Shown here: positions 1-11,032 of the stretch, in pieces
How positions within the stretch are numbered: the first letter of the stretch is position 1
Layout of the letters: every line of letters starts with the position of its first letter
Assembly (NCBI RefSeq): GCF_032854445.1
Contig: NC_088301.1
Coordinates: forward strand, 14,502,281-14,566,280
Length of the DNA stretch: 64,000 nt
Direction of reading: 5' to 3'
Source of the DNA: Liolophura sinensis
Lineage: Eukaryota; Mollusca; Polyplacophora; Chitonida; Chitonidae
Program-made: the position numbers and the translations under genes
The notes under the pieces: generated by a model
What the model saw: only the letters and a program-made list of their open reading frames with translations
What the model was told of the DNA's origin: nothing
Database searches by the model: none

Positions 1-105
1 GAGACCCGACCCCTAATGACATAGGAAGAAACAATTTGTTATCGTAAGAATTGGGCTATGAAATATTCAAAAGTCATTCTGAGTTTGACTCCCGGTTTGT
101 CATGT

Positions 106-582
106 TCAAACTTCACAGTGCACCATAACCTGCGTTCTCTGCAAATGGATTGCAAAAGGTGCGTTAAAAGAATAAAAATCTACGTATAGTTTACAAACTG
201 GTATAGCATGGACCCAGTCTACGTCAACGACAACTAATGACCGATGGCGCCAGAGGTCACTGGTCGCAGTAAGTTGTAGCAAAACAGATAAACTGGGAAC
301 GAAGAGTACGGCTGTCAGCTTATCAGATCGATTATTGGGGACAGAGACTTTATACGGCCATGAAAACGGACACAAATGCCAAACGTGAACAGCCGAGAAC
401 ATGCGAGAATTTGGCAAGGAGGAACGGTTTATATCCGGAGAGGTCAGCTTAAGTGTGATATATGTTTTGATTCCTGATATGTCAAGAAGAACTTCAAGGC
501 ACATTACTGGAGCGGAAGTTTGCAAGGAAAGATCGATGGTGTCTCGATCTGTGGAGGCTTCTCGATTTACCATCGTGGCCAT
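106..582 (-). CDS. Hypothetical ORF, 158 codons, function unknown
   Basis: This is the longest non-repetitive reading frame in the window. It begins with two ATGs, at 582 and 573, both with A at -3 and G at +4, which is a favourable eukaryotic context, and it ends in TGA. The peptide begins MATMVNREASTDRDTIDLSL and has a mixed hydrophobic middle (around VLFVPSLSVLLQL) without a clear signal peptide, membrane helix or known motif. No splice structure or polyadenylation signal was assigned. In 64 kb of AT-rich DNA one chance ORF of this size is not surprising. It could be the first exon of a minus-strand gene leaving the window to the left, a decayed transposon frame, or chance. I do not recognise a family. 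Confidence 0.2.
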   Translation of the reverse strand: MATMVNREASTDRDTIDLSLQTSAPVMCLEVLLDISGIKTYITLKLTSPDINRSSLPNSRMFSAVHVWHLCPFSWPYKVSVPNNRSDKLTAVLFVPSLSVLLQLTATSDLWRHRSLVVVDVDWVHAIPVCKLYVDFYSFNAPFAIHLQRTQVMVHCEV

Positions 583-2982
583 GATCCGATTTTACTCAAT
601 CCACCTATCTCGGCGTAATAAGCCAAACACCGTGACATCCGCGACGTAACTTCATTTCTCTGGAGTCAGACTCTACCCGTCTCCTCTTCAATAGCCGGGC
701 TGGTCTGTGATGTATACTACGGGACTGGAGAGCTCAATAAGTTTGGGTTATCCAACAAAGTGATCCGTCAGTGCCACAGTAATCCACCCCCCGTAACTGT
801 ACTCATATATCTCCACATCAATAATGGTAAATGCTGGTTGTAAAAACCACCGAGGAAGCTTCGGCTTGTCATTTTCCGACGAGCCTAGACGACATTGTTG
901 ATGGTCTGAAGAGATCCATGACTATTCAGAAAATCGTAAATTGCTACTGTTCCGTCATCCCCTCGCCTCTTCCATAGTAAATATGATATCCATATAAAGC
1001 TGAAAACTCCAGACAAAAGCTTGAGTGTGATGTCCGAGAAGTTCACAGACTAGGGTCCATCAGCCTTTGACAGATACGGTATATGGATCGGGAATAGATC
1101 TAAAAAAGCATAGACATGTACTGGTTACTGGCTATCCTTAAAGGTTAAATCTTTTCAAGTACAAAGATTTCACTCGTACATTGTTATACACAGTGCCAGC
1201 TTACGCGCTGATGCTTTGTCAGTACAGTAAACCTGTCTGAACAAGGGACACCAAATGAATAAAGATATGGACTCATATACTCGACAAAGATTTACCGTAT
1301 CCAGTTAGTACCCCGAATGTCACCGAATAATCTATAAATTACAACATGTCGATCAACATACAATGAGAGAGCGAGAGAGAAAAAACAACAACAACAAAAT
1401 AAGAACGACATAATACATGATACGTAAAACAAACTTCCTAGGAAATTCATAGAAGAATTCTTGTTGTTGTTGCACAGAACGATTTATCACAGAAAATTAT
1501 AAAATAATGTTTAGGTTTGTCAAGGGCCCTTCTTCAGAAGTATTTCATTGTTCAAAAAACATTTGAAACATGCTATTTTTCCCGACCAGATGTTATTCTC
1601 GTATGTTCACAACTTTCACGGCAAAGTACAGATGTGGACAGACAAACCTATGATTGTATTTTTAGTTGTGTAGCGTCTTTAAAGAGTGAGCCTTGTTTCA
1701 ACATCTCCTAATGCTATCTTTTTAGGCGAGTTTTGTCGAGGACTTTTTTTTTATGTGTGTCGTGAACTAACTTCATCTCTTACTTCCTTCGGGCGTCACA
1801 GTAAAGATTAGTCCGTATGGACTTTATTGCTGTCCACAACGGAGCCAAACTGGGTTACACAAAGAGATTCCTTCCGTATAGGAGCTGCTGAAGGCAAGCG
1901 ATCATCTAAGCGGAAGAGAAGGAATTACTCTACTTTAGGAGGTTTATTTATTTCGTTACAAGTAATTTCATGCTCATGGCATATTCCTTTCTTGTGTAAG
2001 GCCGGTCAAAGCAGCCGATATCTAATAATTTATTCTCCCGTGAGCTTTTTAGATAAACATCGCGTCCTTAGGGATAGCTGTTACATAACACATATGTGTA
2101 TTCCAGATGTAATATATACGCTTGAAATTAGTGATGGAAATGACAAGGCCAATGAGTTTTCATACGACGCTTGTATTTTTTTACTAACCTGTAACCGCCT
2201 GAAGGCAAGCCGTAATCATTCATTCAGTCAGCGATGCAGCCTGTGGTTCGAATCACAAAAACTGACCCGATCGAGAAAAGAAGAAAAATAATCCACTCTG
2301 TTGAGTGAAATGGCACTGTCAGCATTTTCAGCACCTTCAACACACACTTATGTGGAGCAAGAACTGACTGGTCACTTTATAGTTTATATATTTATGTGTT
2401 TCCCCCGTAGTGTTTGGTGTTTGGAGAGCCGATAATTCATGCGCAGCAAGCCTACGTGTAGTATACCTGTCGAATGACGTGTTTCTATCAGGCTATGATT
2501 GCAATGTACCTATATTTCCTCTATATTCTCATAAATTTTGCAAACCGATTTGTCAAATATACAAAGAATAATTTAATTCCGGGTATACCATGACCGAATG
2601 CTTTTTTTTGGTTTGAACAGTTTTTTTTACTCCTAATTATGTGGCAACATCGACCTCGCCAGGTACCAAACAGCTCCCTTACAGGTGAGATCACCCTTAT
2701 CACGTGATCCCAAGGGGCCACCTCATTGTCTTGCATTCGTTAACAAAATGGTGGCTACGCCCATTATTAAGTATTCACAGTAGAAACTAATCCGTAGAAA
2801 CCAAGCACCTGCTAAGATATTTCTTGAGCTGCTTTTGATCACCCGATGTCGTAGAGACCAACACCACGTGGCGATTTTTACTTAGGATTATTTTTTTTAA
2901 ACTGCCCCTGAACGAAAGATGTGTTGTCACTACCAAAACCTGGCATAAGCGATATTTCAGACCGAACTAAAGCCTTCGATCT
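583..2982. other. Unassigned sequence, no gene seen
   Basis: No repeat family, RNA gene or persuasive exon was seen. The ORFs at 1517-1711 and 1827-2291 are short with no protein-like features. A small GA-rich patch lies near 1364-1382, followed by an AAC-rich patch near 1385-1397. Confidence 0.5.
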
Positions 2983-3361
2983 TCATGGAATATAGCACAG
3001 TTGGTAGAGCGTCCGCTTCGGGACCGGTAGATCCAGGATCAATCCTTGATCGAGTCACACCTAAGACTTTAAAAGAGGAAGTTGTAACTTCCTCGCTTGG
3101 CGTTCAGCTTGAAGGGGATAGTGCAACGACTGGTTGACCCGTATCAGTATAATGGCTCGGGCGGGGCCGCTTACTTGCCTTCGGTAAGTCGTCTCAGTGA
3201 AGCAGCACTAAATAAAAGAGCGGTGGAATTCCGTCCTGCAACAAGGAGGCACATTACACATACATGCACCCTAATGATTCCTTCGTCGTCATATGACTGA
3301 AAAATTGTTGAGTACGATGTTAAACCCCAAGCACTCACTCACTCACTCATGGAATATAGCA
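2983..3361 (+). mobile_element. SINE-2 copy with perfect 15-bp target-site duplication
   Basis: A tRNA-derived SINE in sense orientation. The head contains CAGTTGGTAGAGCGT, an A-box-like motif (pol III promoter), followed by a weak B-box region near 3035-3050. The body is about 350 bp and ends in an ACTC tetranucleotide tail (3332-3346). The 15-bp TSD TCATGGAATATAGCA occurs exactly at 2983-2997 and 3347-3361, so the insertion boundaries are unambiguous. The first dozen or so bases of the tRNA head, compared with the copy at 61.7 kb, are missing or merged with the TSD. The ORF inside (3097-3300) also appears in the 61.7-kb copy only because both are the same SINE; it is not a gene. Confidence 0.9.
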
Positions 3362-5549
3362 TTTGCCTTTGAAAATGTTTCTGTTTTATAAAGCCATTTC
3401 TTTCATCTATACACAAGTCTATAAAGGGGCAAAGTGACAGCCAGCTCGTTTCTTGAGAATTGTTCCTTCGTAAAGTTAATTAGGCTTCTTTATAGTATAT
3501 ACCTCTGCCGATCATCAGTTCTCCTTTCACACAAAGACACACATTTCTCTCAGACATTACAGGGAAAAACAGAAAGCGGTACTGTTGTTATAACACCCAT
3601 TCGTTAATGCAATTTTAGCCCACACTTTTATTGAAGCAAAGAAATTGAGAAAATCTCATAATAAAGGTAAAAAAAGTGTTGAAGGCGTGATCACTGTCAT
3701 GCAGGTAAACGTATAACTAGTTCCATACCGTGTCACAGTTCATACAAAATGGACATTTAGTTTGGTTAAGGAATGAAATCAATCAAATTACGTAGGTCGT
3801 GAAAGCCAGGACTCAAGCAAAACAGAAAGATTGAGACAAAACACACACTCTCTCTCTCTCAACCTTTTCACATCTAATTAAACGCACTCAAACATCGGTC
3901 CAAACATAACAACATATAGGAGCAGGCTAACGGTGGAGCCAACAATACATAATCTGATACAACTTGGAACTCGCCATCCAAACCGTTAACGGGGAACTAG
4001 GCTTCAAACAGCATGCAGATCGTTGAAACAAAAATGAGGCTTAAAACATACAAAAACACTAGTACTGTATGAACACAAACAAAATTCTCGCGCCCTATTT
4101 GAGTAACCCTATCCTGTGTTGAAAGAATTGATCACAAGATGTGTTGGATGTGTTCAGCAAATTACCTCATTTTGGTTCAATACAAGGTTGTGTTTTATTA
4201 TTATTTTTTTATTATTATTTTGTTACATAAACGCGTGTACTTCACATTTATTTAACACATTTTTGTTGTTTTGCATTTGAACATAAGTGTTTTCTGTGAC
4301 TAGGCTTGTCAAACCATAGAAGATTTTTTGTTGTTGTCTACGAATCATACAGTAGGGAATATTTTTCTTTCATTTATGGTTTTTTTTTCGTGTGAACGGT
4401 ATTTAAGAGCACGGATTCTTGGAGCAAGATACCCCTGTTCTTTGGCTTGGCTTTCTTTCCCCTCATACAACTGTTTAATGTCAAGGAAAACAATAAAATC
4501 ATGTATACTAGTATATCAGATGAAACACCATTAAACACTGTCCTGGAATATAGTTCCATTTCATTTTTTTTTATAGAATTTTTCAGACCTAGTAACATGG
4601 TTTTAAAACATTAGATTCTATAGTGGTCCGTAGTGTCCAAGAAGGTACCAATGATGTCAGATCTATATTTTTAGCTTGAATAATTCGTCCCAAGGTACAT
4701 TTGACCAATGCATTCATAGATATATCTGTGTAGATATACCTGTATATACATTCTGAATGATGAAATCTAGCGGCCTGAGTGCGTGGTGGCAAAAAACTAA
4801 TGTGACGCCACTGGTCACGATATGGTCAGAAAAAGGCTGCTGTAGAATATAAAATTTCAAATCCATTTTACAATTTTGGAAAAATTGTAAAAAGATAAAT
4901 CAAGCTATATTTTAAAGATAATTTCTCTTGGGCTTTTATCTGACATATACTTCACATTAGAATCCCCTTTAAATAACGGTGCCAGGAATAAACCTGTGTG
5001 GAATTCTCAGAACAATGAAACAAACATTATTTTCAAATGAATGATTTTATTAACTGGCGTATACTATACAGTAACAAGGTACAATAAGGCACGTAAAATA
5101 TTGTTTTATCAGAATTACGAAGTACATTGTACATCTTTGTTTATGAAATATTAGGTTTTCCGCTACTTTACACTGTCTCCCTTACAGCTGATTTGCGGAG
5201 CTCTCTGCCAGTATCCTGTTCCTAACTATAGTCATCTTTGTTTTACCTCATTCAATAAGTTTTCTCTGGCTAATCTTCTATAAACTAACTCTTTGTGTGT
5301 TGCTTTATTATAAACCTATTTCTGCGTAATTATCTAAGCTTTACTTGTAACCAGTTCGTAACTAGGTTTGTATGTATTAACTCATTTCAAAGAGGGTTCC
5401 TAATTAGTTATTTCGGAACTGACCTATTTCATAAACCCGTTCGTAAAAAATCCTTTCTGTATTTTCCTGATAGAAGGACCATTATTATCTTACCTTTCTC
5501 ACAATATGCTCACCACGATACGGTTGCAATATTGCCGATGTGGCGTTCA
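3362..5549. other. Unassigned AT-rich sequence
   Basis: No gene was recognised. A short AC/CT microsatellite lies at about 3839-3860, and a TTA/T-rich run at about 4195-4222. The DNA leading into the minisatellite (5220-5480) has loosely recurring AT-rich words but no clear period. Confidence 0.5.
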
Positions 5550-6165
5550 GCCATAATCCTTTATTCGTCCTGCATTTCTTGGCGATACTGTTTTACTCCA
5601 TGGACCATACACGAATACTCTGCCTGCTATACTCCAAACCTCATCCTGCGTTTCTTGTCCATACGGCTTTACTCCATGGACCATACACAAATACCCTGCC
5701 TGCATTACTGCAAACCGCATGCTGCGTTTCTTGGCCATTCGGCTTACTCCATGGACCATACACAAATACCCTGCCTAAATTACTCCAAACCCCATCCTGC
5801 GTTTCTTGGCCATTCGGCTTACTGCACGGACCATACACAAATACCCTGCCTGCATTACTGCAAACCCCATCCTGCGTTTCTTGGCCATTCGGCTTACTCC
5901 ATGGACCATACACAAATACCCTGCCTGCATTACTCCAAACCCCATCCTGCGTTTCTTGGCCATTCGGCTTACTGCACGGACCATACACAAATACCCTGCC
6001 TGCATTACTGCAAACCCCATCCTGCGTTTCTTGGCCATTCGGCTTACTCCATGGACCATACACAAATACTCTGCCTACATTACTGCAAACCGCATCCTGT
6101 GTTTCTTGGCCATTCGGCTTACTCCATGAACCATACACCAATACTCTGCATTGTATTATTGCTAG
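5550..6165. repeat. 75-bp minisatellite, about 8 units, with 150-bp higher-order period
   Basis: The word TGGACCATACAC or CGGACCATACAC recurs with unit phases at 5600, 5676, 5751, 5826, 5901, 5976, 6051 and 6126, giving a spacing of 75 (once 76). Two unit variants alternate in the middle: one with CTCCATGGACC followed by TTACTCCAAAC or TTACTGCAAAC, the other with CTGCACGGACC. This produces a 150-bp dimer. Outer units are more diverged. Because 75 is a multiple of three, several frames on both strands stay open (5295-6176, 5540-6199 and 5806-6129 on plus; 5641-6204 and 5775-6065 on minus), each encoding a 25-residue repeat. Openness in this many frames argues for a non-coding tandem array. Confidence 0.95.
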
Positions 6166-7567
6166 AACCTGGTTAGAAATTCTTTGGAGTTCTCTTTGAA
6201 TCAATCTGAAATTATCACCCTATCCTATGGATGATTTCCTGGCTATTGTGTCAAATATGACTTAACACCTATTCATTTGTCATTTTTCAAAGTAATTATA
6301 AAATCCTTCGGCTTCCCAGTACCACAAATCTGCAAAACTATACAAAAATCTCGTTTTAACTACATGTACTGCGTCTTAAGCACCAGTTTCTAAATAATTC
6401 TTCACGCTCTGACATATTACATTTCCTAGCTAAAACTGGGGTCTATTGTTTTATTCAGTTAGCCACTTTCTGTTTATTTATTCACTTGCCTTATTCTATG
6501 AACAGATTCCCGAATAATTCTCTATACACATACTTTACTTTTGTTTAATAGGCCTACCCTCTTTTTACTTGTTCACTGGGCACCTAGATATAGTTAGTGT
6601 CCGTGCACTTTTTTAGACTCTACTGCGTCTAGTCGAGCGCCTATCTAATAATGATTTCAGTTTTGCCATTGGAGATGAGTACTCTCACCAGGTTATTTGG
6701 ACAATAGGCTTTAAATGGCAGTGTAATAACGTTGGTTTGCCTTATGGTCACGTTCTTCTCGACTAATTGCCCAGTCGTTGATGAATATCACTTCCTGGAG
6801 AGATCGTCAGAACATAGAAGAGCTCTGGCTGCGAAGTAGTCGGTCACGTAAACAGTGGCTGCCCTATTTACGTATTACACACAGACTTCATCCAAAGATT
6901 GATTGTTTCCCAAGAAGTAATATGTAGGCATTGTCTTTATCCAGGCAGACCAGATGTGTCCTTTGAAGGCTGAGCGAGTTGTATGGCGGGGCATATGGGA
7001 AGGGTATGTCCAAATAAACACTGAGGAATCCGGGAAATGCGATCCGCCATCCTCCGGACTTCGCACCTTCAGTAGGTGTTGCACGATGTAACCGTATCGG
7101 ATTGCTGTCACAATAACCGATGACGTCAGTGAACAGTGTGACGTGGAGGAAATCGACCAGTTCAAGCGTACTAACGTCACCACAGCTGTCTGTAATGTTT
7201 ATTATAAGGACACAGAACATGCATCCAAAAGCGGTAAAGAAATATTGGCCAACAGGGGTTAAGGTCTAAGACGACCTAAGACCTTTTAGTCTGCAATCTG
7301 TTGGTGAGGAAAAGTTCTACAACGCAGGAAATTGGAAGTCCAAACATAGCTGCTATCAACTGAAAGCAATCCTATTTATTTCTCCAAGGATAGTTCAGAT
7401 GTATTATGTATATGTTGGAAAAATAGCCACAAGAGGGCTTAACTCAACGAGATCCCACAGTGCGTACTAAAACCATAAATTTATAACCAAATGCTTTTAT
7501 CACTGGAACCACCTGTGACTTAGGCAACCTACCAGGAATTTGTTCTATCCCTATATTTACATGATGC
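6166..7567. other. Unassigned sequence
   Basis: No repeat or gene was recognised. Two overlapping minus-strand ORFs near 6875-7220 lack any identifiable motif. A small inverted word (AAGGTCT / AGACCTT) lies near 7260-7285. Confidence 0.45.
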
Positions 7568-7747
7568 ATATTTTTATGCCGTAAGTGGGAAGGTCTCCCA
7601 GCAGCCTGCGGATGGTCGTGGGTTTCCCGCGGGCTCTGCCCGGTTTCCTCCCACCATAAAGCTGGCCACCGTTGTATAAGTGAAATATTCTTGAGTACGG
7701 CGTAAAAGCCAATCAAATAAATAAATAAATAAATAAATATTTTTATG
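7568..7747 (+). mobile_element. SINE-1 copy, 5'-truncated, with 11-bp TSD
   Basis: SINE-1 is the commonest family here. A full copy is about 250-270 bp: a tRNA-like head with A box TGGCTCAGTTGGTTAGCGC and B box TGTTCAAGTCC, then a conserved core reading GGCCGCCGTCGTATAAGTGA, then TACGGCGTAAAAC, then an AAAT tail. This copy starts in the core and ends in an AAAT tail at about 7714-7736. The TSD ATATTTTTATG is perfect at 7568-7578 and 7737-7747. A TSD on a headless copy means truncation happened at insertion, as in LINE-driven target-primed reverse transcription. Confidence 0.9.
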
Positions 7748-8195
7748 GTCAGACTTATTTTACCAATAATTTGGGTTTAGTTGTCCGTGTTAAAGATTGA
7801 AAGGCAGCATCACTCATGGGAAATACCAGGGTCTTATACCTAATAGCCTACAAACTTCCTAATATCCAAATTTAGCTCTGAAGCTGGGGAATTTATCAAT
7901 ATATACGATAGCAAGGTAGCGGCCAGAACCTCTACTGATTTTGCCACATTCAGCAAAACCTATACTTGTCGTATGTTAATAGTGCGATATTTAAACTCAG
8001 CTGCATGAATTCTGATACAACAAACTGGATCTGGGTAATAATAATTATCTATCTATTATTAACGCAGTAGGCTGACCATACATTCATGTTGTTTTTGTTT
8101 GTATACTGTAGTCATCGCCGCAAGAAGCTTGGTGTGTACAGATTTTGCCACGTGCTGCAGAAGTATACTTTTACTTCAACATTTAAATGGACCTG
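7748..8195. other. Unassigned sequence
   Basis: Nothing recognised between the SINE-1 copy and the degenerate tandem repeat. Confidence 0.45.
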
Positions 8196-8375
8196 GTCTG
8201 ATATTACCACATTTCGTTAGACGTCTACTAATATATTGCTGCATTAAGTTGTATAAGTACTGATATTACCAGTTTAAGTTGAACAAGTAACGATATTATC
8301 CCAGTAAGATGCAGATATTCTGATATTGCCAGATTAAGATGCAGGTATCATGATATTGCTCTGATAATAGCTTAA
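8196..8375. repeat. Decayed tandem repeat, period about 30-35 bp
   Basis: The word TGATATTACC or TGATATTGCC recurs five to six times (near 8199, 8262, 8291, 8317 and 8351), each followed by a TTAAG or TAAGATGCAG segment. Units differ in length and sequence, so this is an old array. Confidence 0.6.
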
Positions 8376-10879
8376 CCTGTGTCACCTATAGCGAATCTGT
8401 AGTCCACAATCACTTACCGTCCACTTATTCGTGACGGTTGTTGGGCAAAATGCTGAGGGGAATAGAATAACAGAACCATTCCAGTCACATTTCCTGTAAA
8501 AATCCTCTGGAGGTAATCCTGTCCTTGACCTTTACAAGAACTGCATGGCTTATTAGGATTCGATACTGTGACACCAGCCGTCACTCGTGGGACCGGAACT
8601 GACAAAGCACCAGTCCATACCCATCAGTGTAGCGTGACAAGATAGATCTGACAGGCGACTGGTACCTTGGGGGATACTTTCAAATATAAGGTTTACACAG
8701 CAATCTTCTCGAAGGTATAAACACATTCTCATTAATGCTGGTTGAAAATAAGTGGATTGTAAGTCCAAATGGGGAACTTGCCAAATGGTTCAAGCCATAA
8801 TGCACGTAATTAAATTAAATTTGTAATTCTTTCACTCATAAAGGCAACGGATAGAATTCCGTTATTTTATATCAAGCAAGAAAACAAAAAGAATATATAA
8901 ATTTTGTGATTATAAATATATTTATAATAGTTAAGAATTTGTAATAACAGTTTATAATTGGATGTCACTCTTATTGTATTTACGATATTTTATGATTGTG
9001 TCTATTTTATTATTCTGACTGTTTAGATACCATAAATGTTACTGACTTTAGATAAGACAGGTTTTGTAGTAATATCATAAAACAAGCTTTTATTACAGAT
9101 CATTTGGTTCAGCTGTGCAATGTCAAAGAGGCAAATATTTATTAACAAAAGGAAATAGTATTCTTTACTTTAATAATCCCCCATGGACTATTTGACATCA
9201 TCACCAACAAGAGAAACAGCACTGGGATCGAATCATTTTGGTGTTAAATACCGATGTCAAGGTCAAGTGTGTCAAGAAAAGCTCGTCATCATGGCTGCTT
9301 ATTTGCCTAATGCGCCATAACACAGAGAAAATGGCCAGCAAATGACCATATAACATCGCCCAATCTGGATCCTGATGCAATTTGCATATATTTATGTGAA
9401 ATACGACGAAAAGGAGTTAATCTCGTTGGTGTGAACGGTAAACGACCTTGCCACTTAACTGAGATAGTTTGGTTTGTTTGAGAAACCATGAGAAATCATT
9501 TGAGAATTCAAAATGCTGATGGAAGACATCAATCACGTTTTCCTAATCAGCAACATTTTCGAAAAGCCAAACTGATCCTGCAAATGTAGTAGTCACAGTT
9601 TTGGTTGCTCACAAACCTTATAAAACACCACAGACACTTAATAGTACCCATCGCTAATTTAAGCCTCTACATTTTACATGCTGTATTGGGCCAGTTATGA
9701 TGGATATGGTATATAGGGCAATGAGGCGTTTGAATCTAGCTGCGACATGGGTTAAACTTTTGATCGTGAAAATAAAATGTAAAGCTCTCAGGTAAGCAAC
9801 TTTTCGCGGAAAAGTAGTCAGAATATGTCTGGCCTTGAAACAGAATAGTTTCAGTGCTGGTTGTACATCAAACTTTATAAACATGCAAAACTAATCATTT
9901 CGCCCTTTTTGCGCCATGTCTGAGCAGAGTTCCTTAGACTGTCTGCGCCCGATCTTCCCTCTTCACCCAGGCTGTCCCAGTTGGTTGCAGGATCTGTATA
10001 TCGGGCTGTCTCGTCCGTAAAAGCCGGACAATAGACAACATAATCGCGGAAGACATCTTACACACGCTGGACTTACCGCAGTATGTTATAATCAGGCCGT
10101 GGATGATAACTATAATTAGCTAATGGCATAAACGCTCCCAGTATCCGGGGGCACCAGCTAGTCCAACCACGCCGGTTGTGTCCAAGAGGATGATTGTTAA
10201 CTGCGATCCTCGTGGTGTGGGGAAGGTCACATCCAGCGCTCTTATATACAGCTTGTACGGTGTGTTTATAGATTAATTTGTTAATGTATAGATAGATTTG
10301 ACCTTTAAATTTGTCCCTGTTAGCCGCATTTCTATAATAGCGTGCATGATCAGTACGACATATAAGTCACTCGACATACATGAGTTTGCCATGAGAATAA
10401 TTCGAGCATATAGGGCGGAAGACTTCAACGTCACTGACCTAAAAATCGACAAACTGAAACAAAGACATAGCTAAACAAATCACAAAATAGGGGCGTTTTG
10501 CACGTCTTTTCCGACATTACCCACGTTTTTAAAGGTTTCCATCAATAAGTTTGCTCGATTAAAACCCTGATGGATACCGATTTGCGTGTTAAATAGGCAC
10601 ACTCTATAAGGAAGGTATTTAAGCCCAAACATCAACGACAGTTGTGGCCGTTTTTCCACTTAATCGGTAAAGTTCGTGTTAAATCAATTTTTAGAAAAGT
10701 AAAAAATTTTGAAAATTTTCCTAAATATGATGGAAAAAAATTCCGAAAAGTCTAATGGTGGCGGTCTTTGATCTACTGTTAATACCCACAATGCAATAGA
10801 ATTATATCCATTATATCCAGTTCTGGTCAAATTAATGACGAACTTTCCCACGTGTGAAGGCATAGGGATCTTCATCGAA
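8376..10879. other. Unassigned sequence
   Basis: No gene or repeat assigned. A strongly AT-rich patch lies at about 8800-9000. Reading frames (for example 9654-9884 minus) have no protein-like features I can name. Confidence 0.45.
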
Positions 10880-11032
10880 CGTTAGACAATGTCTTCAACC
10901 GCTTATTGTCACCAAGACCTCACGAACAGTGAGAGCGGTGGAATGCACAAATTGCCTGTCCAAGGCAGGGATTGAACCGGTATCTGGGGTGTGCGATTGA
11001 AAGACTAGCCTTTAATTCCTCTGTCACCCCGA
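10880..11032 (-). mobile_element. Third tRNA-like SINE remnant
   Basis: Read on the minus strand, this stretch has a tRNA-type organisation. An A-box-like segment (GACAGAGGAATTAAAGGC, about 11002-11026) is followed by a good B box, CGGTTCAATCCC, at about 10971-10982. It resembles neither SINE-1 nor SINE-2. No tail or TSD was identified. The A box is degenerate, so a functional tRNA is unlikely; a SINE remnant or tRNA pseudogene fits better. Confidence 0.5.

Noticed and set aside
2230-2265. GGTTCGAATCAC, resembling a tRNA B box
   Set aside because: No A box or tRNA-like stem sequence upstream; isolated word.
5295-6204. Long overlapping ORFs (293, 219, 187, 107 and 96 codons) that look like repeat proteins
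   Set aside because: The 75-bp period is a multiple of three, so several frames on both strands are open. None has independent evidence of coding.
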